From Sphingomonas desiccabilis (GTDB taxonomy: Bacteria > Pseudomonadota > Alphaproteobacteria > Sphingomonadales > Sphingomonadaceae), in assembly GCF_004135605.1 (NCBI RefSeq), contig NZ_SDPT01000001.1, forward strand, positions 1,550,001-1,614,000: a stretch of DNA of 64,000 nucleotides. The letters run 5' to 3'. The position numbers and the translations under genes were made by a program. The notes beneath the pieces were generated by a model that searched no databases, was not told the DNA's origin, and worked only from the letters and a program-made list of their open reading frames with translations. Below are positions 37,510 through 47,101 of the stretch, in pieces (the first letter of the stretch is position 1; every line of letters begins with the position of its first letter).

Positions 37510-38466
37510 TCAGTAGCTGGCGACGTCGTTCGTCAGCACGGCGGTCAGCGTGTGGCCGCCAGCGCCGGACGCCTGCCAGTTCGACGTCGCCTGGATGCCG
37601 CCGGGCCCGCTGATGGGTCGCTTCACGCGCGGCAGGAACACGCGCGGCACGGTGAAGATCAGGCTGGAGGTGGCGCCGCGCTTCCAGCCGAACTCGAGGT
37701 CGATCGGCGTGCCGTCGACCGAGGCGTCGTAGAGATCGAGCCGGTCGAACCGCATCGTCAGCTCGCCGGTCATCATCGCCTTGAGAGGATCCGCGCCGTC
37801 GATCCGGCCGTCCTCGCGGATCGCCTCCACCTTCTCGAAGTTGTTGGAATAGGTGAAGCCGGCGGCGGTGACGCTGCCCAGCACCTCGCCACCGCGCTTG
37901 ATCGAGCCGGTCGCCTGCTGGAAGCGATCGCCGTGGAAGAGTTCGGGGGCGCCGGCGACGCTGAGCGCCTGCTTGCGGGTCTCGCCCTGCGCGATCACGC
38001 CGATCGTGGCGTTCAGCATGCCCGATCGCGCCATCGAGACGCGCAGCTGGTTGGCGAGCGCGCCGAAGTTGACCGAGTAGCTGGGGATCTCCGGGTTGCC
38101 GAGTTCGATCGAGGCGGACGGCAGCAGGTCCTTGCCGGAGGTGAAGGTGTGCGTGGTGACACCCTCCGCGGTGGCGGACACCGGATCGCCCAGCAGCAGC
38201 TTGAGCCACCAGCCGAACGCGCGGGTGTCCATCGGCACCACGACATCGCCGTCGTTGGTCGCGACGTCGTATTCCGGGTCCAGACCCTCGCGGCCGAATC
38301 CGAGCTGATCGTCCTCGATCAACGGGCGCTCTTCGCCGAGCGCATTGCTGACGAACGGCAGGCGCTTGAAGCCGGTCGTGGGCGTCTGCCCATAGGACGT
38401 CTCGAACACGGCCGCCTGCACGGCATTGATGCCGAGCGCGCGCCGACGGATAGGCTGAACGGCCAT
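37510..38466 (-). CDS. Major tail protein
   Basis: A 318-residue beta-rich protein in the position of a tail-tube subunit. It resembles the tail-tube family with GV-type immunoglobulin-like folds (MAVQPIRRRALGINAVQAAV, TSGKDLLPSASIELG, NATIGVIAQGETR). It would polymerise into the tube around the tape measure. Confidence 0.85.
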   Translation of the reverse strand: MAVQPIRRRALGINAVQAAVFETSYGQTPTTGFKRLPFVSNALGEERPLIEDDQLGFGREGLDPEYDVATNDGDVVVPMDTRAFGWWLKLLLGDPVSATAEGVTTHTFTSGKDLLPSASIELGNPEIPSYSVNFGALANQLRVSMARSGMLNATIGVIAQGETRKQALSVAGAPELFHGDRFQQATGSIKRGGEVLGSVTAAGFTYSNNFEKVEAIREDGRIDGADPLKAMMTGELTMRFDRLDLYDASVDGTPIDLEFGWKRGATSSLIFTVPRVFLPRVKRPISGPGGIQATSNWQASGAGGHTLTAVLTNDVASY

Positions 38467-38483
38467 GGTGGGTTCCTTCGGGC

Positions 38484-38924
38484 TCAGTTGAGAGGGGAAG
38501 TGGTCGAGTAGGAGGCGACCAGGTCGAAATCGCCGCCGCGAGCCGGGGTCGCGGCCTCGGTGTAGATGTCGTCGGTGTTCGGGCCGGTGGGCTCCAGCCA
38601 GTCGCAAAGTCCGCCGAGGGTGCGGTTCGCTTCGACCGCGCCACCGATCAGACCCATCATCCGGTCGACGATCTCTTCGCCGCTTTCGGCCGTCGTCTCG
38701 TAGGCGCTGACTTCGATCGGAATGCGGTGCGTGTAGTGGTAGACGGGCGGACAGAGGTCGACCTCTGGCTCGCCAGGGTCGCCGCTTCGGACAACCACCA
38801 TTCCCGTCGGGGGTACGCGCATCGGCGCCGCATCCTCGCCATCGAGGCCGATGACCTTCACGTGCGGCAGGGCGGACTGCACCAGCGCCTTCACCGCGGC
38901 GAGGACCTCAAGGCGCTTGCTCAC
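38484..38924 (-). CDS. Tail terminator (gpU-like) candidate
   Basis: A 146-residue protein between the tail tube and DUF6441 protein, in the position of the terminator that caps the tube. The pattern RLEVLAAVKALVQSALPHVK followed by a strand-rich core fits the gpU/Gp17-like fold. Overlaps its upstream neighbour by 4 bp. Confidence 0.7.
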   Translation of the reverse strand: MSKRLEVLAAVKALVQSALPHVKVIGLDGEDAAPMRVPPTGMVVVRSGDPGEPEVDLCPPVYHYTHRIPIEVSAYETTAESGEEIVDRMMGLIGGAVEANRTLGGLCDWLEPTGPNTDDIYTEAATPARGGDFDLVASYSTTSPLN

Positions 38925-39571
38925 CAGTCTTTCTCCAGCCCGCGCGTGAAGGCGTCGATGTAGGCGGCGCTCCAGCGGGCGGCCGGACCTTCAAGGTCGA
39001 GTAGCTTGGGCATGCGCGCCGCCGGCACGAGCGTGAACATCAGCACGCGCTTGAGCGCCCGACCCTGGGCCAGCCGGCGCTTCGTACCCTGGCGGATGCC
39101 ACGGCCGCGCCGCGCGCCAACCGCGTTGATGAAGGCGAGGACCCGGCCGTTCTTGCCGCGCTGGTAGAACAGGTCCTGGTTGAACGTGTGCTCGACCTGC
39201 GCCGGCGTCATGCGGCGCGAGGATCCGCGCCGGCCGAGCGCCCGGGGCACATTGTCGGTCGGGATGGCGAGGAAGCGGGTGCCGTTGACCGGCACGATCG
39301 TCGCGCCTCGCACGAAACTGTCGATGATGTCCGGCGCGCGGCTGTAGATGTAGCCGGCCGGGTTCATGCCGTTGCGCGACTTCGGATAGACGTTGCCCCG
39401 CCAGGTATTCGCCATGCGCTGGCCGAGCCCGGCCGACGTGACCTGCCCGCGCAGCTCGCGCAGCGCATCACCGGTGGTGGCGCGCATCGCGACGGTCGCG
39501 GCTCGCGCGACGCCGCCCTGGGCCTCCCGCATCACCTTGGCGAAGTCGGGGATGCCGATCTCGACGTTCAT
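38921..39571 (-). CDS. DUF6441-type phage protein
   Basis: A 216-residue basic protein (RRRGRGIRQGTKRRLAQGRA-like segment near residue 150). By position and style it matches a DUF6441/tail completion-type minor structural protein. Function unproven. Confidence 0.6.
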   Translation of the reverse strand: MNVEIGIPDFAKVMREAQGGVARAATVAMRATTGDALRELRGQVTSAGLGQRMANTWRGNVYPKSRNGMNPAGYIYSRAPDIIDSFVRGATIVPVNGTRFLAIPTDNVPRALGRRGSSRRMTPAQVEHTFNQDLFYQRGKNGRVLAFINAVGARRGRGIRQGTKRRLAQGRALKRVLMFTLVPAARMPKLLDLEGPAARWSAAYIDAFTRGLEKDW

Positions 39572-39906
39572 GCCGGCGGCGCCGAGCAGGTCCAGTTCAT
39601 GCCCTCAACATCGAGCGCCGGATCTCCGGCGATGATGCAGACGGTCTCGACCTCCGCCTGAGTGGCCGGATCGATCTCGCGGATCACGAAGCGGTCACCG
39701 GGTGCCGGCTCGGGCACCTCCGAGCGGCGCACATCGATCTCGGTCGTGTCCTGCCGGATCCGGCTGTCTCCGAACGGGGCATCGGCAGTCGGACGGGAGC
39801 GGATGATGCGGACACCCTCCTGCACGCCGCTTTCCGACACGAAATCCGCCGCCTCGGAGCCCGGCCCGTGGAACAGGGCGTCGAGCGCCGAGGCGAACGG
39901 ATCCAT
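39568..39906 (-). CDS. Head-tail joining protein
   Basis: A 112-residue protein between the capsid decoration and tail-completion genes, in the head-tail adaptor position. Contains a strand-rich core (TTEIDVRRSEVPEPAPGDRF) as in lambda gpFII-type joiners. Start overlaps neighbour gene end. Confidence 0.7.
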   Translation of the reverse strand: MDPFASALDALFHGPGSEAADFVSESGVQEGVRIIRSRPTADAPFGDSRIRQDTTEIDVRRSEVPEPAPGDRFVIREIDPATQAEVETVCIIAGDPALDVEGMNWTCSAPPA

Positions 39907-39909
39907 CGC

Positions 39910-40239
39910 TCAGGCGGCGATCTGGCCGGTGAGCTTCACGCGTGCCGTCGCTGCCGCGCTCGCTGCCGGGTCGACGAACGCGCCGATCAGCACGCCCCCG
40001 GCGACGGTCGTGACGTTATGGGCGGCATCGTCCCAATACGCCTTCGCGCCCTGCGTCACCGCACCGGTCGCCTTCGGCAGATCGAACACCTGTTCGGTGA
40101 CGCCGACCACCTGCTCGCCGGCCTTGGCCGCCGTCGATGCGACGGCAAAGATCGACCCGACCAGGAAGCCTTCGCCGCTCGCCAGGTCGCGCGGAGCCGT
40201 GAGGGTGAGGTTCACCCCCGGCTGGATATGGTTCTTCAT
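39910..40239 (-). CDS. DUF2190-type capsid decoration/structural protein
   Basis: A 109-residue protein (VNLTLTAPRDLASGEGFLVG, GVLIGAFVDPAASAAATARV) typical of DUF2190-type proteins encoded next to the capsid gene, probably an external decoration or minor head protein. Confidence 0.7.
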   Translation of the reverse strand: MKNHIQPGVNLTLTAPRDLASGEGFLVGSIFAVASTAAKAGEQVVGVTEQVFDLPKATGAVTQGAKAYWDDAAHNVTTVAGGVLIGAFVDPAASAAATARVKLTGQIAA

Positions 40240-40251
40240 CGATGCTGCTCC

Positions 40252-40554
40252 TTACTCGGCGGCGCGGTGAGCGCGGATCGCCTTGATGATGTCGTCCTTC
40301 TTGGTCGCGCCATGGAGCGGCACGCCCTCCTTGGTGACCAGGATGCCGAGGTCGGCGACGGTGAGGTCCTCAAGGCCGTCGGCCTCGTCCTCTTCGTCGA
40401 ACTCCTCGTCGTCCTCTTCGCCGTCGCCTTCGTCGGCGAGGCCGCTGCTGACGAGGTGCTCGGCGAGAGCGTCATCCACGGTCACCGGGCCTTCCGACGG
40501 ATGGTGGACAGGCCCGCCGATCGGCAGGGGCTGCCGCAAGCTGATGGTCTTCAT
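40252..40554 (-). CDS. Small acidic protein with HeH/SAP-like C-terminus
   Basis: A 100-residue protein: a mid-region run of Glu/Asp (DEGDGEEDDEEFDEEDEADG) and a C-terminal helix-extension-helix-like segment (TVADLGILVTKEGVPLHGAT then KKDDIIKAIRAHR), a form seen in DNA-binding SAP/HeH/LEM folds. Placed just after the capsid gene. May contact DNA or act as a head-assembly factor. Confidence 0.6.
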   Translation of the reverse strand: MKTISLRQPLPIGGPVHHPSEGPVTVDDALAEHLVSSGLADEGDGEEDDEEFDEEDEADGLEDLTVADLGILVTKEGVPLHGATKKDDIIKAIRAHRAAE

Positions 40555-40610
40555 GTGGGTTCTCCCGGCGGCGGGAGCCTTGCCCGCCGCCAATGCAGTG
40601 GACTGGCGGC

Positions 40611-42818
40611 TTAGTAGGCCGGCGACTTGTAGAAGCCGCGGTGGTCGAGCGCGGCCGCGCCGACATCGAGGCGCGCCTTGTTCTCGACGCCGTCGACGTC
40701 GAACCCGACGCGGGTGTCGGTGAACAGCTCCTCCTGGCCGAGCAGGTGATCCAGCTCGATGGTGTCGAAGGCGTTGGGATCCGCCGACAGCATCCAGCTG
40801 TTGTCCGTGATGCGCGGCTCCACGATCACCTGGAGGCGCCCTGCGAACGGGTTCACCGCGCTGTTCGTGTTGGCGGTGATCGCGGTGACGAACTGGTCGG
40901 CGGCCGTTTCCTGGGCCGGGCCCACGATCAGGTAGGTGGCGCCGATGTTGAGGAAGCCACCCTCGTTGCTCTTCTGCTGGCGCATCGCCTGGCGGCCCTT
41001 GCCGACATTCTCGACGTTGATCGGGCCGCCCGACGCCGCGAGGTTGCCATGGCTCGCATGGAACAGCGGTGCGCCGTCCGCCATCGCGGGGTTCGACAGG
41101 AGGATACCCCAGACGAGATCGCTCTCCAGGTCCGCCGCCTTGCGGCCGAACATGGTCGGGATACGGCCGAACAGGTTCTGGTCGTCGTTGACGATCGCCT
41201 GCCGCGAGATGGGGATGATGCGACCATAGGTGTACAGCCGATAGGTCATACCGGTGTCGGTGATCGCACCGCGCTTGAACTCGCCGTTCTCGGGCACGTT
41301 CAGCAGAGCCGGAGCATCGCCGAGGCCGATGATCTGCGCCGGCTTGAAGTCGGGCAGCGTGCCGGTCGAGACGATCGGGCGGAACGTCTGAGGTGCCGCA
41401 TCGAATGCACCGCGAATCCGGCGGCTGGTGACGGAGCCGAGCGCGTTCGCGAAGTCGCTGGTGGTCAGCGCGCCATAGCGCATGCCCAGCGCGGCGCCGG
41501 CAACGTCCAGGCGCCCCATGCCGCGGGTGTTGATGCCGGTCCGGCCGAGATAGTCGCGTGCCAGCTCCATCAGCGTCATGCCGCGGAACTCGCGCGCGGC
41601 TTCCAGGCGCTGTGCACGGGTACGGCCCGGCTCGTCCGGCAGCTGCGTGTCGGGGTTTGCGCGGAGCATCACCGCGTCCTCGATAGCCTGGCGATAGCTC
41701 TCGCTCTCGGTACCGGTGGCTCCGGCACGCGCGTCGATCGTCGGACGATCGGCGATCAGGCGCTCGTTCACTCGGCCGAGCAGGTCCGCTTCGGTCAGCG
41801 GCGTCGTCTCGTTCGCGCGGATCAGCTCCGCGGCAAATTCGCTGCCGAGCGAGGCCGAGCGGCCGCACAGGTCGAGGATCCGCGACGCCGACACGCCGCC
41901 CGCGGTGCGGGTGTCACCGACCGGGGCCGCGCCCGAGCCCGCGCCCGTGGGAGTGTTCGGGTCCGTGCGGGTGCCACCGTTCGGTTCGGCGACAACGGTC
42001 GTGTCGGCGGCAGTCTGCGCGGGGGCAGCGGCGCCGCGGTTGGCATTCGGGTGGGCGACACCGCCGCCCGGAAGGTTCCGTCGCATATCTTCTTCCTCTT
42101 GGGTTCCGTGGGCGGGGGTCCCGGGTGCAGACCGAACCACGGCGTTCGGATCAGCGGGAACGGGCACGAGGCTGGCTTCCAGCAACTCCCAGGCGACAGC
42201 GCGCCAGGTCTCGTTGTCGTTTTCGTCGGTGGCGGTGATCTGCCAGCGGGTGACGCGGTAGCCGATGGAGATCGCGCGAAGTTCGCCGCGGGCGACGCGC
42301 GCCTCGATCTCCTGCCCGGCAGCAGTCTGGTCGAACTGCAGCGTGCCGATCAGCTGACCGCCTTCGACACGCGCCTGCGTGACGCGACCAATCTGAGCGC
42401 CGACTTGCGACTGGATGTGTGTGTCGAGGAAGGGGCAGACGCCGCCGGCTACACGGCCGAGGTCGATCGCCTCCGTCGAGATCTCCAGCTCTTCGACGAA
42501 GTAATAGCGCTGGACGGCCGCGCCGGTGGAGAGGACCGCCTCCACGGTGTGCGCCTCGGCATCGTAGCTGTCCGGAGCGAGGGCGAGGCTGCGCGTGCCC
42601 CGTCCACCTGCCTGCGGCTGGCGGCGCTCTTCCGGATCGGCACCCGGGCGTTGGCCCGGGGCGTCCCGCGTCAGCATGCCGGCAATGCCGGCGCCCGCCA
42701 CCAGGGCAAGCGCGAGAACCGACGTTTTGCGGCGCGGCGGCAGCGGACCGTCGGCGGTCTCGCCAACCGCGCGCGGGGGCTCGTCGACGCCGCTGGGCGC
42801 CGGCTTCGGCTTAGTCAT
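40611..42818 (-). CDS. Fused prohead protease and major capsid protein
   Basis: A 735-residue fusion. Residues about 75-220 form a HK97-type prohead protease: His134 in FLDTHIQSQVG and Ser184 in RAISIGYRV are the likely catalytic pair. After an acidic linker, Met245 begins a capsid domain (MRRNLPGGGVAHP, then RESYRQAIEDAVML, FGRKAADLESDLVWGILL) to the end. The capsid segment is about 490 residues. Upstream of Met245 an AGGAAGA sequence at 9 bp is a good ribosome site, so free capsid protein may be made too. N-terminal 1-75 is a basic/membrane-like leader. Confidence 0.9.
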   Translation of the reverse strand: MTKPKPAPSGVDEPPRAVGETADGPLPPRRKTSVLALALVAGAGIAGMLTRDAPGQRPGADPEERRQPQAGGRGTRSLALAPDSYDAEAHTVEAVLSTGAAVQRYYFVEELEISTEAIDLGRVAGGVCPFLDTHIQSQVGAQIGRVTQARVEGGQLIGTLQFDQTAAGQEIEARVARGELRAISIGYRVTRWQITATDENDNETWRAVAWELLEASLVPVPADPNAVVRSAPGTPAHGTQEEEDMRRNLPGGGVAHPNANRGAAAPAQTAADTTVVAEPNGGTRTDPNTPTGAGSGAAPVGDTRTAGGVSASRILDLCGRSASLGSEFAAELIRANETTPLTEADLLGRVNERLIADRPTIDARAGATGTESESYRQAIEDAVMLRANPDTQLPDEPGRTRAQRLEAAREFRGMTLMELARDYLGRTGINTRGMGRLDVAGAALGMRYGALTTSDFANALGSVTSRRIRGAFDAAPQTFRPIVSTGTLPDFKPAQIIGLGDAPALLNVPENGEFKRGAITDTGMTYRLYTYGRIIPISRQAIVNDDQNLFGRIPTMFGRKAADLESDLVWGILLSNPAMADGAPLFHASHGNLAASGGPINVENVGKGRQAMRQQKSNEGGFLNIGATYLIVGPAQETAADQFVTAITANTNSAVNPFAGRLQVIVEPRITDNSWMLSADPNAFDTIELDHLLGQEELFTDTRVGFDVDGVENKARLDVGAAALDHRGFYKSPAY

Positions 42819-42828
42819 GGGCAGGCTC

Positions 42829-44277
42829 CTATGCGGCGGCTGGCGTTGCGGCGGCTGCCGCAAACTGGGTCGGGGGCGCATCGCCCGCGAACACGAGCTT
42901 TGCGGCGCCGTTCTGCTTGCGATCTTCTGCGATCTCGGCCCGCAGCTGGTCGGGGTCGTAGCCCCGCGCGACAACGAGGTTCGGGCGGCTTTCGAGACCC
43001 GCTGCCATCTCCAGGATGTCGGCCTCGGCGTCGCCCTTGCGGTCGATGCTCTCGAAGGGCGGAGGTGACCAGGTCATCTCATAGGACCGGTTCGGCATCA
43101 TGCCGGCGAGGAAGGCCGCTTCCTGAAAGCGGGAGGCGACCCGATCGAGGAAGACGGGGATCAGCGTGTTGAACTGGATCCGGCCGGTCGATCGCTGGAA
43201 CTCCAGGTTGCCAGCCTTGTAGCTGGAGAAGTTCACGTTCGAGAGGTCGCCGAAGTGCTCGTAGGTGATGCCGGCACCAGCCGCCGCCGACAGCAGGGCG
43301 AGACGCAGGATGTCGTTCAGCCCCCCGGACGCCTTAGGATCGCCGAACTTCACGCTCTCGCCCGGGCCCAAGCGGCTGATCATTCCGGGCGTTAGCCCCT
43401 CCGACTGCACGCCGATCGGGCTGGCCTCAGCGTCGCCCTGCAGTTCGCCGAATACGACCCCATTGTCGTCGACGCCCTGGGTGATGAACGCGGCGAAGCA
43501 CGCCTCTACGTTCTTGCGCACCAGCTCCGCCTCGACGCTCTCGTCGATGTCGCCCAGCCGCTTCACGATCGTGTTGAAGACGCTCTGCCCGCGACGCTGG
43601 CCGACATATTCCTGCACGAAGAGGTGGATCACGTCCTCTGCGGGAACCCGAACGGTCCGGTATGACGCCCAGCGTTGGCTCGGCCGGCCCTCATAGAAGT
43701 GATAGGCAACGACGCGGCCGCGGGCGTCGTATTCGAGACCGTCCACTACGTCGTTGCCGCCGTGGCTGTAGATGGTGGTCGCCACCATGCCCGCGTCGAG
43801 CAGCTGCAAGCGCAGCGGGATCGTGCCGTTCGCCTCCGCCAGAGAAAGCGTCTGGAAGACGATAAAGGCCTCGCCCTCGCGAAACATCGTCCGGACCGCC
43901 AGCTCCTGCAGGCCGTAGAAGCCGAGCCGGCCGTACCAGTCGCAGACCTTCAGCCAATCGTTCCACAGCTTGCGGAACGTCGCTGGAGACTTCTTTGGAG
44001 CCCCGGTGATGCCCCACCCGACGGTGTTGTTGACGAGCGCTGACAGCGCCTTGCGAGCGAACGGATCGGAAGCGACGAGGTCGATCACGCGCTTGCGATC
44101 GACCATGCGCGCAGGTCGGGCATCGTCGGGGTTTCCCGTATTCCGGTCCCAGTCACCCGGCTTGCCGACGTACCGCTGGGTCGGCTTGTTGAGATAGCCG
44201 AGAGCGCGGCGCGCAGCGGCACGCTTGGCGCCCCAAACGGGCGAGACGGCCTGGATGGCCCGATCCATGACGTTCAT
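42829..44277 (-). CDS. Portal protein (lambda gpB-like)
   Basis: A 482-residue portal protein. Family features: MNVMDRAIQAVSPVWGAKRA start, WLKVCDWYGRLGFYGLQELA, FREGEAFIVFQTL, and the C-terminal segment QFNTLIPVFLDRVAS. It forms the dodecameric ring through which DNA is packaged and to which the tail attaches. A 4-bp overlap with the next gene. Confidence 0.9.
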   Translation of the reverse strand: MNVMDRAIQAVSPVWGAKRAAARRALGYLNKPTQRYVGKPGDWDRNTGNPDDARPARMVDRKRVIDLVASDPFARKALSALVNNTVGWGITGAPKKSPATFRKLWNDWLKVCDWYGRLGFYGLQELAVRTMFREGEAFIVFQTLSLAEANGTIPLRLQLLDAGMVATTIYSHGGNDVVDGLEYDARGRVVAYHFYEGRPSQRWASYRTVRVPAEDVIHLFVQEYVGQRRGQSVFNTIVKRLGDIDESVEAELVRKNVEACFAAFITQGVDDNGVVFGELQGDAEASPIGVQSEGLTPGMISRLGPGESVKFGDPKASGGLNDILRLALLSAAAGAGITYEHFGDLSNVNFSSYKAGNLEFQRSTGRIQFNTLIPVFLDRVASRFQEAAFLAGMMPNRSYEMTWSPPPFESIDRKGDAEADILEMAAGLESRPNLVVARGYDPDQLRAEIAEDRKQNGAAKLVFAGDAPPTQFAAAAATPAAA

Positions 44278-44480
44278 CGGCGGATCACCCTGCCGACGGT
44301 CGTGCGCGGCTGGCTCAAGCGCCCGCCGGCTGCAATCTCCTCCTTCATGTCGGCACGGAGCGCCCGCATATCGGCCAGCGTCTGGTATTCGACACGGCGG
44401 CCGTCGGCATAGGTGACGCTCTTGATGCCGGCGGTGATCGCCTTGCTGAGCGCGTCCAGGTCGCTCTGGGTATAGGCCAT
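44274..44480 (-). CDS. gpW-like head-tail joining protein
   Basis: A 68-residue protein (MAYTQSDLDALSKAITAGIK then SVTYADGRRVEYQTLADMRA) with size, position and pattern typical of gpW joining proteins, which bind under the portal. 4-bp overlap with portal and 1-bp with the next gene. Confidence 0.85.
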   Translation of the reverse strand: MAYTQSDLDALSKAITAGIKSVTYADGRRVEYQTLADMRALRADMKEEIAAGGRLSQPRTTVGRVIRR

Positions 44481-44662
44481 CAGCCGTCCATCCAGTCGCG
44501 CTTCTGATCGACGCTCATGGGCTCGCCATCGGCAAAGCAGGCGTATTTCGTGGCCGTTGGCGCCATGTTCGCGATGTTCCGCCGATCCGCCTGAGACAGC
44601 TCGATCATGATGGGCGTGCCGAGCTTCACCTCGTGCCACGTGTCTGCGATCTTGATGCGCAT
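44480..44662 (-). CDS. Phage hypothetical protein
   Basis: A 60-residue protein (MRIKIADTWHEVKLGTPIMI, SQADRRNIANMAPTATKYAC) between terminase and gpW. Its start overlaps the terminase stop (TGATG). Unknown function. Confidence 0.6.
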   Translation of the reverse strand: MRIKIADTWHEVKLGTPIMIELSQADRRNIANMAPTATKYACFADGEPMSVDQKRDWMDG

Positions 44663-46644
44663 CAGCGCCTCCTGCGGTTCATCCAGTTGCTCGGCGGCTT
44701 CGGCGGTGGCGGCTTCTTCGGGGCGACCGGTGCTAGTTTTGCGGGAGCCGCCTTCTTGCCGGCCGGTTTCGCAACCCGTTCCTCCGCCGGCTTCTCCAGC
44801 AGCAGCGCCCATTGCGCCGGCGTCCACCGATCAACACCAAGGGAGAATGCGACGGCGCGAGCGTAGACGGCGTTGTCCAGCGCCTCGTTACGGTCCCGGT
44901 TCTTGTGCCATTCACGCCGGAAACCGCCGTTGCGCTGCCGGATGATCCGCAACTCCTCGGCGACCAGCTGCTTGATCCACTCGTCGGTGGTGCCGTCGGG
45001 CAGATAGACGTAGCCGTCCGGGTATTCCTCGCCGTCGACCGGCTTTTCCTTCTCCAGGTCGCCGAACAGCTCCAGCTTGAGCATCGACGTGCCGATGTTC
45101 CAAAGCCGGACGCCGCGCTTCATCTTGCGCCCGTTCACGGTGACGTCCTGCCAGGTCGGCGAGCCGATCGGCTGGTTCGCCGTGATCATGTGCCGGCCCT
45201 TCACCGCCATCACGAAGCCGGGGTGGCGGCGGGCCCAGGCGTACACCTCCATGGTATTCTCGCCGTCGCCGGAATCGATCGCCACCCGAGCCAGCCGCAT
45301 GATGCGACCGTCTTCGCTGGTCCAGGTGCGAGAGACTTCCGCGTCCAGCTTGGCCCAGGTCGCCTTGTCGGAGATCGAGCCGAAGACCTCGATGCGCTCG
45401 ACGAACTCGCGCCGGCCGTTCTGGCCGAAAGCCCAGATGTCGAGATCGATGCGGCCGCCGCCACCGCGCTGAACGTCCGCGGCACCGACAAGAAGCCCAG
45501 CCTTGGCCGAAGGCGTTCCCAGCCGCATCGCCTTCTCCCGGCGATCATAGAGGCGCTGCCACTCCGGAGCCTCACCGCGCTCGGCCCATGCCTCGCCCAG
45601 CACCTGGTTCACAAAGGTGCGAAGGAGGTTGGGATCCTTGCGGACCTCCATGAACTCGCGCGCGATCTCCAGCCACGCGGCGCCGGGATGCTGGCTGTAC
45701 GCCGCCCAGATGTGGAACGAGCGGTGGCGCGGGAACGCGGCGGGGTTGTGCGCTCGCCATTCGCCAGCCTCGTCCATCGCCGCCTTGTCGGCTTCGTCGA
45801 TGTCGCAGCCGTTGACGCACCGGTACCAGGCGCGGGTTGGGTTCTCCTTCGGCTCCCATCGGATGCCCGCGCCGGTACCATCGCCGAACACCAACTGCTG
45901 CATCTCGCCGCAGTGGGGGCAAGGAACGTACCGGAATTCCTGGCTGCCCTGCTCGAAAAGCAGGTCGATCCGGCTGAAGCCCTTCACCTTCGGTGTCGAG
46001 CCGGCGGCACTGAACCGCCGCGGCGACGTCAGGTTGCGCTTATAGGCCAGGCGGGCGGGATCGCCCTCTTCCTTCGTAGCCCACGGATAGCCGTCGCACT
46101 CCTCGAGGAACACATCGTCCGCGGTGACGCGCCGGAACTCCTTGGGGCTATTGGCGCCCTTGATCTGGATCCAGCCGCCCTTGTAGCGCTTGGCCCGGAT
46201 CTGGTTGTCCGCGTGCCTCGGCTTGAAGGTCGCGACCTCCCGGACAATGTCCCATTGCAGGACCGGCTCCAGATCGTCGCGGCTGTACTTCTCCGCGTCG
46301 TCGATCGTCGGCTGGTAGATCAGCGAGCGCGCCGGATCGTACCGGATGCGATAGGCCATGAACGACTGCAGGATGGTCGAGTAACCGATGCGGCTGCTCT
46401 TCCGGCAACTCAGCTGCGCCGTCTCCGGATCCGTGAACGCGTCCGCCATCTCCAACTGGAAGGGGAATGGCGTGATACTGGCGCCCGTGTCGTCACAGGC
46501 ATGCTCCAGCATGAACTCGGACAGCTTCGGCTTTGGCCGAGGGGCAAACATCGCGAGCCATTCGCGAACGGCTGCCAGGACCGCATCGTCGCCGCGGATC
46601 TGGAGGGCCTGCGGCTCAGTCTTCTTCGGCGGCCTCTTCGGCAT
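44662..46644 (-). CDS. Terminase large subunit (GpA family)
   Basis: A 660-residue GpA-type terminase. The P-loop region reads LSCRKSSRIGYSTILQSFM, the variant typical of GpA. A Zn-ribbon pair (YVPCPHCGEMQ and CVNGCDI) lies at about 225-270; downstream is the nuclease part. It cuts cos sites and packages DNA with ATP. Overlaps the small subunit by 29 bp. Confidence 0.93.
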   Translation of the reverse strand: MPKRPPKKTEPQALQIRGDDAVLAAVREWLAMFAPRPKPKLSEFMLEHACDDTGASITPFPFQLEMADAFTDPETAQLSCRKSSRIGYSTILQSFMAYRIRYDPARSLIYQPTIDDAEKYSRDDLEPVLQWDIVREVATFKPRHADNQIRAKRYKGGWIQIKGANSPKEFRRVTADDVFLEECDGYPWATKEEGDPARLAYKRNLTSPRRFSAAGSTPKVKGFSRIDLLFEQGSQEFRYVPCPHCGEMQQLVFGDGTGAGIRWEPKENPTRAWYRCVNGCDIDEADKAAMDEAGEWRAHNPAAFPRHRSFHIWAAYSQHPGAAWLEIAREFMEVRKDPNLLRTFVNQVLGEAWAERGEAPEWQRLYDRREKAMRLGTPSAKAGLLVGAADVQRGGGGRIDLDIWAFGQNGRREFVERIEVFGSISDKATWAKLDAEVSRTWTSEDGRIMRLARVAIDSGDGENTMEVYAWARRHPGFVMAVKGRHMITANQPIGSPTWQDVTVNGRKMKRGVRLWNIGTSMLKLELFGDLEKEKPVDGEEYPDGYVYLPDGTTDEWIKQLVAEELRIIRQRNGGFRREWHKNRDRNEALDNAVYARAVAFSLGVDRWTPAQWALLLEKPAEERVAKPAGKKAAPAKLAPVAPKKPPPPKPPSNWMNRRRR

Positions 46645-47101
46645 CTAGGCCTCCGCCTCTGGCCTTCTCGACCTTGGCGACGCTCAGCTCCTTGAGGGCG
46701 TCGTTCACCGCCTTCTCGATGCGCGCCCTGAGTTTATGATCGCCCTTGGCGACGATCATGCCGACTTGGCTCAACCGCGAGACCGCCATGGCGATCACTG
46801 CGATCACGGCACCGGACATGTCCGGCAGCGACGCCAACTCGCGACGGCGCTCGGCATTATCCATCGCCTTGGAGTCGGCCTGCTCCTTCTTCAGCCGGGC
46901 GCTTTCGGCATCGAGGTCTAGCGCGTCCTGCGCGCCGTCGAGGCCGTACTTCGCCTGCGCCCAAGCCTCGATGTTTTCGAGCAAGGAGGCGCCGTCCTCG
47001 GGCAGATCGCCTTTCGAGCGCAGCTCACCGATCCAGCGGCTGGAAACGCCGAACACCGCAGCAAGCTGGGGCCGGGTCGGCTCCTCGATGTCGATTTCCA
47101 C
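46616..47101 (-). CDS. Terminase small subunit (Nu1-like)
   Basis: A 161-residue protein with an N-terminal winged-helix (RPQLAAVFGVSSRWIGELRS) and a helical C-terminus. Nu1-type small subunits recognise cosB. It is the first gene of the late operon; the 337-bp region upstream is the probable cos site. Confidence 0.85.
   Translation of the reverse strand: MEIDIEEPTRPQLAAVFGVSSRWIGELRSKGDLPEDGASLLENIEAWAQAKYGLDGAQDALDLDAESARLKKEQADSKAMDNAERRRELASLPDMSGAVIAVIAMAVSRLSQVGMIVAKGDHKLRARIEKAVNDALKELSVAKVEKARGGGLDAEEAAEED

Noticed and set aside
40593..43172. Long plus-strand frame of about 859 codons
   Set aside because: Antisense to the protease-capsid fusion; composition is typical of GC-rich antisense.
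44662..46644. Terminase with a defective P-loop
   Set aside because: The atypical SSRIGYS segment is the normal form in the GpA family, which has KSARVGYS in lambda.
44812..46695. Plus-strand frame of about 627 codons
   Set aside because: Antisense to the terminase, which has recognisable motifs; no start site or domain of its own.
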